The notes: generated by a model from the sequence alone, not told the origin. DNA of 64,000 nucleotides from Annona cherimola (GCA_030490835.1 CM059972.1:87777137-87841136); one strand, 5' to 3'; positions 46,501 through 57,721 are shown, counted from the stretch's first letter. Numbers and translations: made by a program.

Positions 46501-48210
46501 GTGCTACATCACAATGAGCACAGCACATCCTTGTATTCATCCATGATGCAAATGAACAAATAATAGCAAGATAACAAATATAGCATCACCAATTGTGAAG
46601 ACCATCAAATCGAATTTTGCAGAACATCAAGACAAAACATGCATGAAGGCTCCATCCAAACCCTTAACAGTCACATGCATCAACATCTTGCCAACAATCT
46701 ACAGAAGCAGGGATATGTCTAGAGATAAGTGCATTGAACATTTCGAAACATAATGAGCTTCATCAAATTATTGAAATAAGCTTGCCTTATCAAGTGGTCA
46801 GGATAGTACATTTGCAAGCAACCTAGATCATGCTCCAAATTATGCCCCACAAGAATCCTTGCTTTTCCACCTTCCATTCGGAGTTTCCAAATGGATTCTC
46901 CGTTTTGCAAGATCCCTTCAATTTTCTCTTTGACTAATTTCAATGGCACTGCATCTTTGAACTGATCTTCTGTCATGCCCGTGATTTCAGACCTGGAGGT
47001 GTTCAATATGCCAAACAAAAATGAGATGAACATAGCAAAGCAATTCCATCCTTGCACCACCACATAAATACCATGAGTTACACAATGAAATGTACCTATA
47101 ATTTGTGATCGGGATCTGAGGTCGGACATAAGCATGGAATATTATATTTTCATCTTCATCAATAACACAGACCCGGCCACAAATATCAAGAGAACCATCA
47201 CTTCCACCACCAACCATTTCACAATCCAAAGCTACCACATCTGGATGCTGGTCGTCATCATCATCATCACTTAAACTCAAGCCTGAAATGTCGACCTCAG
47301 GTATGGGACCAGTTTCCACAAGTGACATACTCAGAAATTCCTACAAGAACGACAACCCAAATATGAATAGGATTCCTCTTGGAGCAACTTGGAATCAGTT
47401 ATGTCCACAAACATTAATTCACAAGAGCATACGATGCTTCTTACAAAAATTGTTCCAAGAAATTGTCTTCTCATTGTCAGAGCTGGGCAGTATATCAGGG
47501 CCCCAACATGAGTGTATACATCCCATAAAACTGCTTGTGATTGCAATAATCAGAAGTGCACGCAAGCAGAATAAATCCTTAACTTTCCATTTTTGCATAT
47601 GGACAAGCCAAACTTCCAATGAAAATCTATCCAACACCATGCAACATATAGCCCATACCAAATCTAGACTCCAAATTAGGCATTGCTATATATGGAAAGT
47701 GAGACCCAACATCCTACTTCATGAAGAAGACTTACAGGGTAGACAGGAGGTGACATGCAGCACATCTTTTTATGGGCATCACGGGCTTCCATACTATCAA
47801 AGACATTTAGGCAAAGGTCACAACCCTGAGCATTATAAATCTTTTCACAGTCAACCTTGGGCAGTGGACCTTAGATTGAAAAGCAAGATAAGTCATTGTC
47901 AAAAAATAACAGTTAAGAATGCATTCCTGAGGAACAAACTTCATTCTTACCGGTAAGATGCTCCCTTACTGATTCAAATGATTTGCAATGCTTTTGGCAT
48001 GCTCCACATTTGGGTTGATGAACCGAATGGTAAGACACCCTCATGTGGTCAATCAGATGCTCTTTCTTCTTGTACTGCTTGTAACATGCAGCGCATTTGT
48101 GCCTGTCAAGTGAAAAGTGGATCATAGAGCAAATATAACTTACCAAACCATTGAGGTGGCATTTCAATATTAATATCATGCATTCAACAGGATCGAAATG
48201 TAATGATACA

Positions 48211-48260
<50 letters not shown>

Positions 48261-51200
48261 CAACAATAATAAGAGGATCAAAACTACCTTCAACATGGTA
48301 TTTGTTTCATGTAAATTCAGCAAATAGCGATCAAACTAGGAAAGCATACTATTTCAATAAAGATTGCATAAGCAATGGTTTTAGCTTTAATAAAAATAAA
48401 ACAAAAAAAAAAGAGTCGATAGAAGCAGATTTCAATCCAGACAATGGAAACCAACAAACAATAAGCATTGTTGACTCTTAATTGCTTGTAAGGTTCAAAC
48501 CATCCATTGACTGATGGAGCACATGCCAGAGTTTCTCTACGCATAGCTAAAACCATAGGCAGATCCCTTGATAGAAAATTTACCACCCTCCTCAAAGGTC
48601 ATAGCTTCGCCACTAGCAAAAACAAAGCAAAACCAGAATAAAACAGCACAGCTATTTCACATGTATAATTCGAATGAGTGGAATACGGTAAACCAAAGTT
48701 GTGTTACAAAGAGGAGAAAAGAGACAAGGCATGCATGAGTCACATCTCACACAAGTAAACTGACTGAACAGCAGATGTGCAAGATTGTACTATAGGAAGT
48801 CTAGTCTAAGAAGAAAGCAAAGCTCCAATATATTTAGGGGAATCAGGAAAAGAGGATGAAAAAGTAAAATCAATAAAAGGGAAAAAGAAAGGAAATGAAA
48901 TGACAACATTAAGTATCACAGTTGGAATTAAATGGAATAAAGATAGAATAGATAAGTTCGTGGATGGGGGAGAAAAGTAGGGACTTAAAAAATATGCCAT
49001 AATGAGTACAACTTAAGGTTGTTGGAATACTCGAGAGTATAGGAAAATTCTCCATCCCTAAATGTCATGCTAGTTTCCAAACAATTCTTCTTGTCCATCA
49101 TTACGTATTTTTCCTACCAGAAAACCTTTTAAATTTATAATCCTTCCCTCAATAGATGTGATTGATACAATTTCCCTCACATTTCCTTCACCAAACGAAA
49201 TTTCAAGTATTCTATCAAAACAAGTTACGAAACTAAGGTTTAGAGGTAGAGACATCTTTGTTTGCCTCATAAAGCAAGCAGAAACAATTAGACACACAAC
49301 AAAATGGGGACTCCTGGATCATTTTACAAGAAGGGTAAACAATGGGATAAAAAATACAAAATCTATCCTCAGCAAACGTAGCATCCCATGCAAAGTATTT
49401 AAAAAAAAACAAAAGATTGATGGCATACAAGGCAAAGAGGTAAAGATGGGGTATGCAATTCATAATGGCAAACTCTATTTTTAGCTGAAATACATATTCG
49501 AAAAAAAAAATGAAACAGATTCAAGATTGAAAGGGGAAAAGTAACAGAACCAATCCAAAATTTAAAGGAATTGAGTAGTTTAATGGCTTACTAGATTAAT
49601 TTTTGAGATCCAAACCAATTCATTGTGTTTAAAAACTGTGTTTTGAAAACCTAAGCAGACTGGACAGTAACCAATCAGATCATGAACCACAAACAATCCG
49701 GTCCAGTTGGCCTACATTTTTTAGTATTTGTTAACAACCAGATGCAACATGAAAATAGTCCATCCATAGACAGGTTCAAAAAAAAAAAAAAAGCCAAGAA
49801 AAAGTGGAAGGTCCTGACTTTACACTTTTTCCCGTGTAATTCTGCATCTCTCCGACTGATACATGAATAGCCTTCATTTTGGGTAAGTTGCGAAGGTCAC
49901 AATGATAATATTTAACCTGCTTTATTTGAAAAACCACATTAAGCATTTAATACATGAAATAATTCTCTTTAGTTTATATTTTTTTAGGGTCTGTTTGGCA
50001 TTCACGAAAACTATTTGACGTGTTTCAGCGTGAAAAAAATTGTCAAAAGTGGTGGCGTTATGATAGATTGTCGGCATGCCATTAATGCATCTCTGCACCG
50101 TATTCTATTAATGCACCAATGCATTAATTAAGCATGGTCAACATGCTTCGTCAACCAGTGCACCGCAGGAAAATTTCTGCGTGGCATGCAAATGGAACCG
50201 GCGTTGACGGTTGCAAAATGGAGAATTTTTACGGCCGCATTTCTCATCTTCCGATGTCTCTGCTTTGGCTTGTACAGGCGGTATTGATGAACCCAATGTA
50301 AAAGACGTATTACAGAGACGATTAGACGTTTTTTGCTCGGACATGCTCAGCCTTGAAAAGTTTTTTCCACTTCAGCGAGTTTTCATGAATGCCAAACAGA
50401 CCCTTATTGTATGTGAATGACTCTTTGCTCATCCAATATCATATATATACTTAACTATATATCCTAAATATGTTTAGAACAAAAAATAAAATTAGCACAT
50501 TATGATCTCTTATGGTAATGTCATAGTTCAAAACGGTTTGAACCAACAACTGAACCGGTCTAAAAATGGTTCAATACGCACTCTGGTTTTGATGAAGTTG
50601 TTTAAAAATTCATGTTTAGTTAAGAATGCATTTATCGCATTCATGAAAGTTTAGTGGGCCACAAAACTGAATGAATTAAAAAGTGAACATTTTCAAAAAT
50701 TAAATAAATATTTTTAAACACAATGAACAGCTTGGATATCAAAAATTAATCCATTAAATCAGTTACAAAAAAGCAAAAAGAAAGTGGTAATTCATCTTCA
50801 ACATTCAATCATTCAGGGGCCCAAAAAAAAATTTTTTTGAACGATCAATTTTTGTTATTTTTACAATGAGATGATGCCATGATCGGTATCAGCCCTGCAT
50901 AATGAACGAAATACATGCAAGCTTGCTAACAACGACAACGAATAAATACGATGTGATGAATAACAGCTGCCTTCGTATTAGACCTTTAAATCACAAATTA
51001 ATTTTAAAATTGTAAGATGTATAACACACTTCAACAAAAAGAAAAAAAAAAAGCTCGACGCTGTAGAAAGCCGAAGGCGCCATTTGCATCCCTTGCAAAC
51101 GCCATCATTGAAAACTCAAAGCAAACGAGTGTATTTCGAATAATAAAATCATCAAAGAAGTGGAAAAACCGAAGCAAATACATAACTCCAAATGCATGCG

Positions 51201-51586
51201 GGAGAAGTTATGAAAGCGGAAAATTAAAAATAAAATAAAAATAAAATTCAGCATCGACAAGGAACTGAATATAGATAGCTGAGAAACGTTTGCTCACACC
51301 CAATCACATATTTGAAGCAGCCAAAAGCACCACAACACCACAAGAGAATGAAATGGCAAAAAATAAATAATAATAATAAAATAATTTTAAAAACGGCAGC
51401 GCAGAGCAAAAAAGCTCGACAAAATCTAGATGAAAAATACGTGGGAGGGCAAAAGAGGGAAACTTATCAGTTACTCCCACTTCTGCGTCTGATTATAAAA
51501 AACGTAAGTTGATCATACTAGTATATAATAATAGAAAAATACCTCGTCGTTAGGGTTTTAGGTAGGCGAGCGGATTCCGAATCCAT
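43590..51586 (-). CDS. Zinc-finger DEDDh RNA exonuclease (REX4/AEN-like), seven exons
   Basis: Exons on the minus strand: 51586-51543, 48102-47951, 47869-47736, 47340-47096, 46992-46786, 46179-46099, 43839-43590. They join in frame to 1113 nt, 370 aa. Exon 1 encodes only MDSESARLPKTLTT plus two bases. A C2H2 finger uses C18, C21, H34, H40; a second Cys/His cluster lies at 47-63 and another at 82-102 (CDLC...H...C). After an acidic run (D135-D140) comes the exonuclease fold: ALDCEM with D149 and E151, LEHDL with D247, and AHEPYDD with H296 and D301, so all five DEDDh residues are present. From memory it resembles Arabidopsis At3g15080 and the REX4/ISG20/AEN group, which trim RNA 3' ends, often in rRNA maturation; the substrate here is not known. 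Intron 5 uses a GC donor; the other introns are GT-AG. Intron 1 (3.4 kb) and intron 6 (2.3 kb) hold transposons. Confidence 0.9.
43888..44141 (+). mobile_element. Tourist/PIF-like MITE in exonuclease intron 6
   Basis: The left end is GGGTATGTTTGTTTGGGG. The interior has CAATCCAAAATTTTTCACTC and CTCATCATTACCCCTA. The right terminal repeat is missing because it runs straight into an inverted copy at 44144. It lies about 50 bp inside the last intron, close to the exon 7 acceptor. Confidence 0.75.
44144..44775 (-). mobile_element. Inverted Tourist/PIF-like MITE split by a hairpin element
   Basis: Starts TGTGTGTTTGGGATGTG and follows the family sequence in reverse to TAATTAAAAAATA. It is then interrupted by the hairpin element at 44355-44712 and resumes at GGGGTAGTTATGGAGAG. 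The host site TTAAAAAATA is repeated, imperfectly, on the other side of the insert. Confidence 0.75.
44355..44712. mobile_element. Type A hairpin MITE nested in a Tourist-like MITE
   Basis: The left end is GAGTCTGTTCCTATACACCC followed by GGGTGCA; the right end, read inverted, gives TTGAATATATCCAAGTGCA. The arms pair: TTAATATAAGTGTATTAAAC against TTAAATATACTTAGATTAAC. The centre is AGCATTTTAGTAATTTTAAA. Because the interrupted host is a known repeat, both boundaries are fixed to within a few bases. Confidence 0.8.
44776..46098. other. Remainder of exonuclease intron 6
   Basis: Non-coding, AT-rich intron sequence with no transposon family recognised. Its 5' splice site is at the right-hand end, where GTAAGT follows exon 6 on the minus strand. 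Confidence 0.5.
46784..46785 (-). other. GC splice donor of exonuclease intron 5
   Basis: On the minus strand the exon end reads ATAAG and the intron starts GCAAGC. Using it joins HLIR to DTAKYRPLMK in exon 6, the order expected for this exonuclease family. The next GT downstream would add residues not seen in the family. The strong AG|GCAAG context is typical of genuine GC-AG introns. Confidence 0.82.
48204..48270. repeat. (AAT)n microsatellite in exonuclease intron 1
   Basis: About sixteen AAT/ATA trinucleotides followed by a few AAC units. On the minus strand it reads as a run of Leu codons in an open frame upstream of exon 2, but it is intronic. It should be polymorphic in length. Confidence 0.9.
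49987..50403. mobile_element. MITE with GGGTCTGTTTGGCATTCA ends in exonuclease intron 1
   Basis: Terminal inverted repeats are GGGTCTGTTTGGCATTCA and TGAATGCCAAACAGACCC, perfect over 18 bp, flanked on both sides by TTA. It is 417 bp and notably richer in GC than the surrounding intron. The interior has repeated ATTAATGCA motifs and no transposase. The TTA duplication fits the PIF/Harbinger superfamily. Confidence 0.88.
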
Positions 51587-51990
51587 GGACAGATAGAAAA
51601 GCAGAAGCTTTTTCTAGAATATCTTTTTCTGCTTCTGGAAAGAAAGGGAGGAAATGGTAATGGCGGGAAAAGAAACAGGGAGCAGGAGGAAAGAGAAGAT
51701 GGGAGGACGAAAGGTCGTGACTGTGCTTGGCCAGTGATATTCCTCTCCGTCTCTCACGCTCGTCTTTTTCATAACGGAGTGGTTGTTGGACAGGAGCTTG
51801 GAGTTCATGCGCGGGCGGAGCTGGCTTTCCTATATTTGGGCACTGCTTCGATTACGTCGACAACCCCCCAAATATTTATACCAACAATTAACATCCAATC
51901 CAATCCGCTATCGTTTGTTTAATATCATCCCTTTTTTTTGGGTATCGTGGTGCCAAAAATCATTTTCATCAATGGTTTGGGCTGTCCGTA
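51587..51990 (-). promoter_or_regulatory. Probable promoter and 5' leader of the exonuclease gene
   Basis: Directly upstream of the minus-strand ATG lies a CT-rich leader (minus-strand CCTCCCATCTTCTCTTTCC and similar). The stretch is less AT-rich than its surroundings, as expected near a plant transcription start. No TATA box was assigned with confidence. The limits given are approximate. Confidence 0.4.
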
Positions 51991-52030
51991 ATTGCCTTAT
52001 ATATATATATATATATGATGATTAATTAAG

Positions 52031-52786
52031 GGGTAATTTGCAAATATGCCCTCATAGTTTGATGCTAATTGTAAATATGTCTCTATTATTTTATGAATGA
52101 CAAATTAATCCTATAAAGTTTCATGTAAATTGCTTGCGTTTAATGGCTGTTAAATAAAAAATATAATTCGCAAATATGCCATCATACTTTGACGTTAATT
52201 GTAGATATGCTCTCATAGTTTGACGCTAATTGTTAATATACTCCATTGTTTTACAAATTGCATATTATCCTTACAAAAATTCACCAAAATTGTTTGCATA
52301 CCCATGACACCTTTTTGTTGTCACACGTACATTAAAATTTTAGATAATGACAAAAATAATTCAGTTGTGAAGGTGAAAGAAGATAGTGTGTTAGTAATTA
52401 ACGTAGTGTTTTATAAAGCCCTTCCACATGCACAACTAGGTTTTTTATAAACTATGAAATTCTAATATAGTTTTAAATAAAATTATTTTGTCATTATTCA
52501 AAATTTTAATGTTGTTTGGCGACAAAAAGATGTCATGGGTACACAAGAAATTTTTGCGGGAATAATATGCAATTCGTGAAATAATTAGGACATATCTATA
52601 ATCAACATCCAACTTTGAGGGCACATTTGCAAATTATATTTTTTAATTTATAGCCGTTAAATTTCAGCCGTTAATGGGAATACGCAATTTATATGAAACT
52701 TTATGTGGGCAATATGCAATTCGTAAAACAAGTGAGGCATATCCGCAATTAGCGTCAAACTATGGAGGAATATTTGCAAATTACCC
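52031..52786. mobile_element. Foldback element with about 300-bp arms
   Basis: Starts GGGTAATTTGCAAATATGCC and ends with the inverse GCAAATTACCC. The two arms pair over roughly 300 bp each, around a spacer of about 140 bp near 52340-52490. Each arm itself contains two direct copies of a module reading CATAGTTTGACGCTAATTG followed by ATATG. The flanks TTAATTAAG and TTAATTAAT match at 8 of 9 positions, suggesting a 9-bp target duplication of Mutator type. It is non-coding. Confidence 0.82.
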
Positions 52787-52851
52787 TTAATTAATTTGAT
52801 ACATGTGGGGTGCATGAGCCTCATGTAGCTTTTTATTTTAAACTATGTTTA

Positions 52852-53110
52852 GAGTGTGTTTGGTAAATGGTAAAAGATATTGAGATAAAAAACTTCTCTG
52901 TCTACAACTTTTAACTCTCCGTAATTATCTATATTTTAATCATTTTTTTACATTTTTCAATACAACCATCCTACTTTTTAATCATTTTTACATAACCAAT
53001 TACTCAACTGATATATCTATTTTAACTTTATTCTCTCTTACTCATTATCGTTACTCCTTCCATATAGTATTATTTTCTTTCAATTCATCCATATCACTTC
53101 AATTTTTTTT
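52852..53110 (+). mobile_element. Tourist/PIF-like MITE, right end eroded
   Basis: The left end is GAGTGTGTTTGGTAAATGG. The interior includes AATCATTTTTACATAACCAA and the CTCATTATCGTTACTCC block. The right terminal repeat is not recognisable. Confidence 0.65.
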
Positions 53111-53579
53111 AGGTCTTATCATACATGATCTATTTGTATCTATTTACAAGTCCAAAATTTACATACATAGCAAACTGATGACCTATAAACCTTATTTTTA
53201 TGTAATCTTTACTTTAATGATTGAGGGAAAAGATACTCTATAAATTATGTTTAGCTTCATTTATATTGTCATAGAAATTTCATTATTAAATTTCAGTTTT
53301 TAAGTTATATTTTTAACATCTAAATCGTCGAAAATATTATTACTATAATAGATCTAAATATTTAGTTTATACAAGAGTATATATTTTGAAGGAAATTTGG
53401 ACCTTACACAATTTTGATTTGGATGAAACATACTTTTCTAGCTAATCAAATAAAGTTAAATACAATAAATAAAATAGATTTTACATTGATCATTAATGTG
53501 GACAAAAAAGAGTGAATTTCTTCATATTGTGAGGATTAAGCATGCATTGATTCGTAATATCATATGGCTGGATGTATTT

Positions 53580-54150
53580 ATAAAAATGAACAAAATGTTT
53601 CATAAATTTATCTTATAATAATACTCATAATATTTTATCCTAAATTCCTATTGCACCTACACCGTTAACACAATCATTTTCTATCTCAGTGAAAGATGAT
53701 TTTGCCATTTTAAAAATTTTCTAATTAAAATAATTTAACTTTAATATGACTTCTAAGTTATTTAATATCATATATTAATAATTTGCTATCATTAATTGAG
53801 TCATATTAATGTTAAATTGTCTCAATTAGGAAATTTTAAATGAGTTAAATCATCTTTTCAATAGGGTAGACAATGGTCGCATTGATGATATGGGCATGAA
53901 ATGAATTTAGGATAAAATATTACGGGTATAGGAGAAATTTATAAAATATTATAAGTATATAAGAAATTAGGGGCAAAGGTAATGGTCATTAGAAGAAATT
54001 TTTCGAAAATAGGGTAAATAACGATTGTATTGACAACATGAGCATGAAAAGAATTTAGGATAAAATATTATGAGTATAGAAAAAATTTATGAAATATTAT
54101 AAATATATAAAGAATTAGGAGCAAAGGTGGTGGCTAGTAGAAGAATTTGT
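53580..54150. mobile_element. Inverted-repeat element with a duplicated right arm
   Basis: The left arm contains CATAATATTTTATCCTAAATTC; the right side holds two tandem copies, about 145 bp each (53862-54005 and 54006-54150), of its inverse GAATTTAGGATAAAATATTA. Between them is a second inverted pair, GATTTTGCCATTTTAAAAAT against TTTTAAATGAGTTAAATCATC. No coding sequence was found. Superfamily unknown. Confidence 0.6.
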
Positions 54151-55212
54151 CCGAAAAAAAAAAGATTAGATTATATGAAATTGCTAGATATATAGAAGGA
54201 CTCAACTTTTATATATTTTATATAGTGTATAATTTTTTTTAAAATTCTTAGAGTTATAAATTTACTTCTGAAAGATTCTTTTTGAAAATATATAAATTTT
54301 GGACAAAAATTATTTAAAGAACACGCTACAACAAAATGCTTTAAACATGATAAATGACTTAAATTTTTAAAAAATGTTTTAAAATTTTAAAAAACAAGGG
54401 CTACATAGAAGTTCCATACTATCCATGCATTAGGGGTGAAAATCCAACTGAAAATAAGGTCGGAGTAAGCCATGGCAGGTCAAGGTGTGTCTAAACTTGA
54501 TCCTACTGTTAAGAAATCATGTTTAACACCCCCCCTCCTTTTTTTTTTTTTTATACCGAGTCAGGATAAAGTCAATCCAACTCCCCTTTTTTACTAAAAA
54601 GTCTTAGTATAAACTTTAGGTTAATTTCTAATCGATATTGAGACAATGAGTTGATTTAAGAAAGCAGGTTAATGTGTGATACTTTGAAGAATTTATATGC
54701 ATATCAATATAAAGTTACATCTATGATAAATTTAAAGTTGAATACTTTAATATTTTATTATTTAATGAAGTAAAAAGCAATTATCTTGCATCAGTAATTT
54801 TTTAAAATAAATTAAAAGTTAAATATTTCAACATTTTACTATTTAGTGAAGTAAAACATAATTATCATGCATCAGTAATTTTTTTTAATAATTTCATTTA
54901 TAATTCGACCTTGATAAATATGTATATCAACCTTCAAAATAATATAGATGTAAAATTTTGAATTACAATTAAAACTACTAAATTGTAAAATAATAATATT
55001 CATTCTTAAAAAGTGTAAATAACATTAATAATACTCTTTATTTCATTAATAAATCATGTAAAAATATAACTTAAACAACACATATAATTAAGAAATCGAA
55101 GTTTATCCACATAAACATGTTATAAAGTTAAATGCACATCCACATAATCATATTCACATTAATATGTCATAAAGTTAAACATATCTACTTAATAAAACTA
55201 CACTCACATAAA
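54151..55212. other. AT-rich DNA without a recognised gene
   Basis: Contains a stretch near 54430-54500 beginning TAGGGGTGAAAATCCAACTG, which resembles a hAT terminal repeat, but no partner end was found. A local duplication near 54730-54890 repeats TAAAGTTGAATACTTTAATA and TTATCTTGCATCAGTAATTT with small changes. No coding frame was recognised. Confidence 0.45.
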
Positions 55213-55611
55213 TGCGGAATGATCTTTTCAGGATTTCCGACCGGTCAAAAAATATATTTCTTGATTTTTTTTTTAAAAATAATTTTATAAACATGTTAAT
55301 CTAGTTATATTTAATCTATAAATCAATTTTTAACATTTTTGGATATATCTATATATTTATTTTGGATTTTTAAATACAGGGGTATTTAAGTCATTTTAAG
55401 AATATTTAAAATGACTTAAATATCCCTGTATTTAAAAATCCAAAATAAATATATATACATATCTAAAAATGATAAAACTTGGTTTATAGATTAAATATAA
55501 TTAGATTAATATGTTTATAAAAAAATTTCAAAAAAAAAAAGCAAAAAAATATATTTTTTGACCGGTCGGAAATCACCAGATTTCCGACCGGTCTGAAAAG
55601 ATCGGTACTCC
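55213..55611. mobile_element. Palindromic hairpin MITE (type C), best-preserved copy
   Basis: Left end: GATCTTTTCAGGATTTCCG then ACCGGTC. The right end carries the inverse CTGAAAAGATC. The arms pair almost perfectly over about 170 bp each, around the dyad AAGTCATTTTAAGAATAT. The right end has an extra inverted block: GACCGGTCGGAAATC is followed by ACC and then GATTTCCGACCGGTC, absent on the left. The outermost bases resemble type B ends (GGAATGATC against GGAGTGATC). Confidence 0.83.
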
Positions 55612-55974
55612 ACATAAATAAGTTATATAATTTATAAAAATAACTTATATTTTGTGATGCGGAACAACGCGGGTCGAGACAATCAATCCACCCTGTGAAT
55701 GAAAATAGGGTTGGGTAGACATAAGACCTGTTCATGCTGAATTTTACGTAGGGCTAATGCAAGAATTTTGATCCAACGGGGTGGGGTACGTCAAGATTTA
55801 AGACCTATTCTTCAATTCCGGGACTCACCTCGTGAGGTACAATTTTTTTTATATAATCATATAGGTTGCATATGTGAATACAGTTTTAGTGGATGGATAT
55901 GTTTAACTTTATGACTTATTAATGTCTTCGTAGTTTATTTAGACGTGTGTTTAACTTTATAACTTATTTATATA

Positions 55975-56205
55975 AAATTTTACTTATATAAATTTTTAGT
56001 AATTTAAAAATGTAACTGATTTTCAAAAATAAAAAATAAATATCTAAAATACTTTAAAAATGTTAAAAATTTACACACAGATTAAATACACTTGGACTAA
56101 CAAGTTTATGAAAAAAAAAATTTTAAAAAAATATATATATATATATGTATGCGCCCGGAAGCATGCAGCAATACATGCTCACGGGAGCATGGGAGCATAG
56201 GACTG
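55975..56205. mobile_element. Right half of a type A hairpin MITE
   Basis: Starts near the central dyad TAATTTAAAAATGTAACTG, then has TTAAATACACTTGGACTAAC. It ends in GCATAGGACTGGAGTCC, matching the terminal GCATAGGATTAAAGTCC of the nested copy at 14.3 kb. The terminal segment holds several GCATGCAGC and GGGAGCATG motifs. The left arm is missing. Confidence 0.65.
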
Positions 56206-56666
56206 GAGTCCGTCTTTTCTGCGGCGTGCTTTAGCATATCGCACCCGAAAGACGAATGTGAACCGTCAAACAAACGACAAAACCGCGTCTTCATTATTTT
56301 GTACGTTACCATATGAATGGAATGACCATAAAACAAATGATCGGTACATTTAGTTGGACGTATTACTAAAAAAATTTACTATTTCTTATATACCTTTTAA
56401 TAGTATTTTACATTTTAAATTATTCAACTGTATTACTTTTTCTATTATTACTTTATATACAATCTTTTTTATCGTCGCATCTAATTACCCTCATTTCATT
56501 TTTTATTTTCATTATTCCTAATAGCTACCCCAACGGCCCAACCATGTCATATTTTTATTATTCCTGCTTACCCATTTTTTACAGCTTCCCATGCATTAAC
56601 TGTGTCAACTCCTTTTGATCATGATTAAATAAATAAATTAATTAAAATTTAACATATTCAAATTTA

Positions 56667-56885
56667 GGATGTGTTTGACAATAAATAAAAAAAAGTCAAT
56701 CAATAACTTTTCACCCTCAATAAAAACCTTATCGACTATCTATACAACAAACGTATTTATTTTAACATTTTTTTTTTTTTTACTCTTCAGCATTGTCTTT
56801 ACCATTTTATATCATTTTTTTTAATTTAAAAACTTTTACTATTAAAATTTTCATCCAAAAATTTTATCACTTTCCAAACATGTCC
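56667..56885 (+). mobile_element. Tourist/PIF-like MITE, diverged
   Basis: Ends are GGATGTGTTTGACAATAAA and TTTCCAAACATGTCC, flanked by TTA on the left and TAA on the right. At 219 bp it is shorter than most copies, and its interior is diverged. Confidence 0.68.
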
Positions 56886-57704
56886 TAAGAGTAAGGGTAA
56901 AAAATAAAATACTCATGGTACTCAAAATCATTTATTTAAACAGAAAACCAAATTTCAAGCCAATTAAATATGTGTTTGGCCTTTGCGAATTTAGGCATAA
57001 GACCAATTGGAGTGTGATCTGAAATTCGAACCTGCCCGTGACCCTTAACGACTAAGATGTACATCATAAATTTCTGATTTACGCGTAATGATTTGATACT
57101 CACTGTAAATATTCACCTGAATGTATTGGTATTCAAAACTATAAACCCATTCTCATCAAAAAAATCTATAATGCAATGAATATAGGTGCACATTTCTTTT
57201 TTTCATTTCTCACCATAAATCGTAACGTGAGGAATGATCTTCTAACGAGGCATCAAAACATTAATCAAAAAATTATTAACATCTTCTATTTTTAAGAAGT
57301 TAATGCTTTATGGGAAATATATTTCATTTATTGTATTTAACATTATGGATACTCAATTTTTCTAGTAGGAATGTGGTGCGTGACTCTCATCTACAAATAT
57401 GTAAAATCAATGTAATAAAATAGTTTAGTATTAAAGTTGTATTTTTTATATTTAATTCATTTAAAATATCAATAATATGCAGATGTTCTATAAATTATTA
57501 TTATATTCTAAAATATATATAAATGCATCAAAACATTTTTGATAATTTTCACATGAACATAGATTTTTCACAGACATGGCCCATACACAAATTTGATTTA
57601 GATGAAACTTAGTCCCTAATCAAATAAATGAATATAAAAAACGAAATAGCTTATATGGAACCACTTTTTTGTATACAAATAAAAAATGTGCATATACCTC
57701 ATTT
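56886..57704. other. AT-rich intergenic DNA, no gene recognised
   Basis: No coding frame or named repeat was recognised. A block near 57570-57630, TACACAAATTTGATTTAGAT and neighbours, resembles sequence near 53405-53460, which suggests a shared old repeat. Confidence 0.45.
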
Positions 57705-57721
57705 AATAAAGGTATAAAATT

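Noticed and set aside
48204..48270. CRISPR-like or satellite array
   Set aside because: It is a simple trinucleotide microsatellite. No direct repeat and spacer pattern of CRISPR type exists anywhere in the window, and none is expected in a plant.
47913..48323. Minus-strand frame with a long leucine run
   Set aside because: The Leu run is the (AAT)n microsatellite of intron 1. Only the downstream part, 47951-48102, is a real exon of the exonuclease gene.
54430..55760. Possible hAT element starting TAGGGGTGAAAATCC
   Set aside because: No matching inverted end or 8-bp duplication was found, and a type C MITE lies in the expected span.
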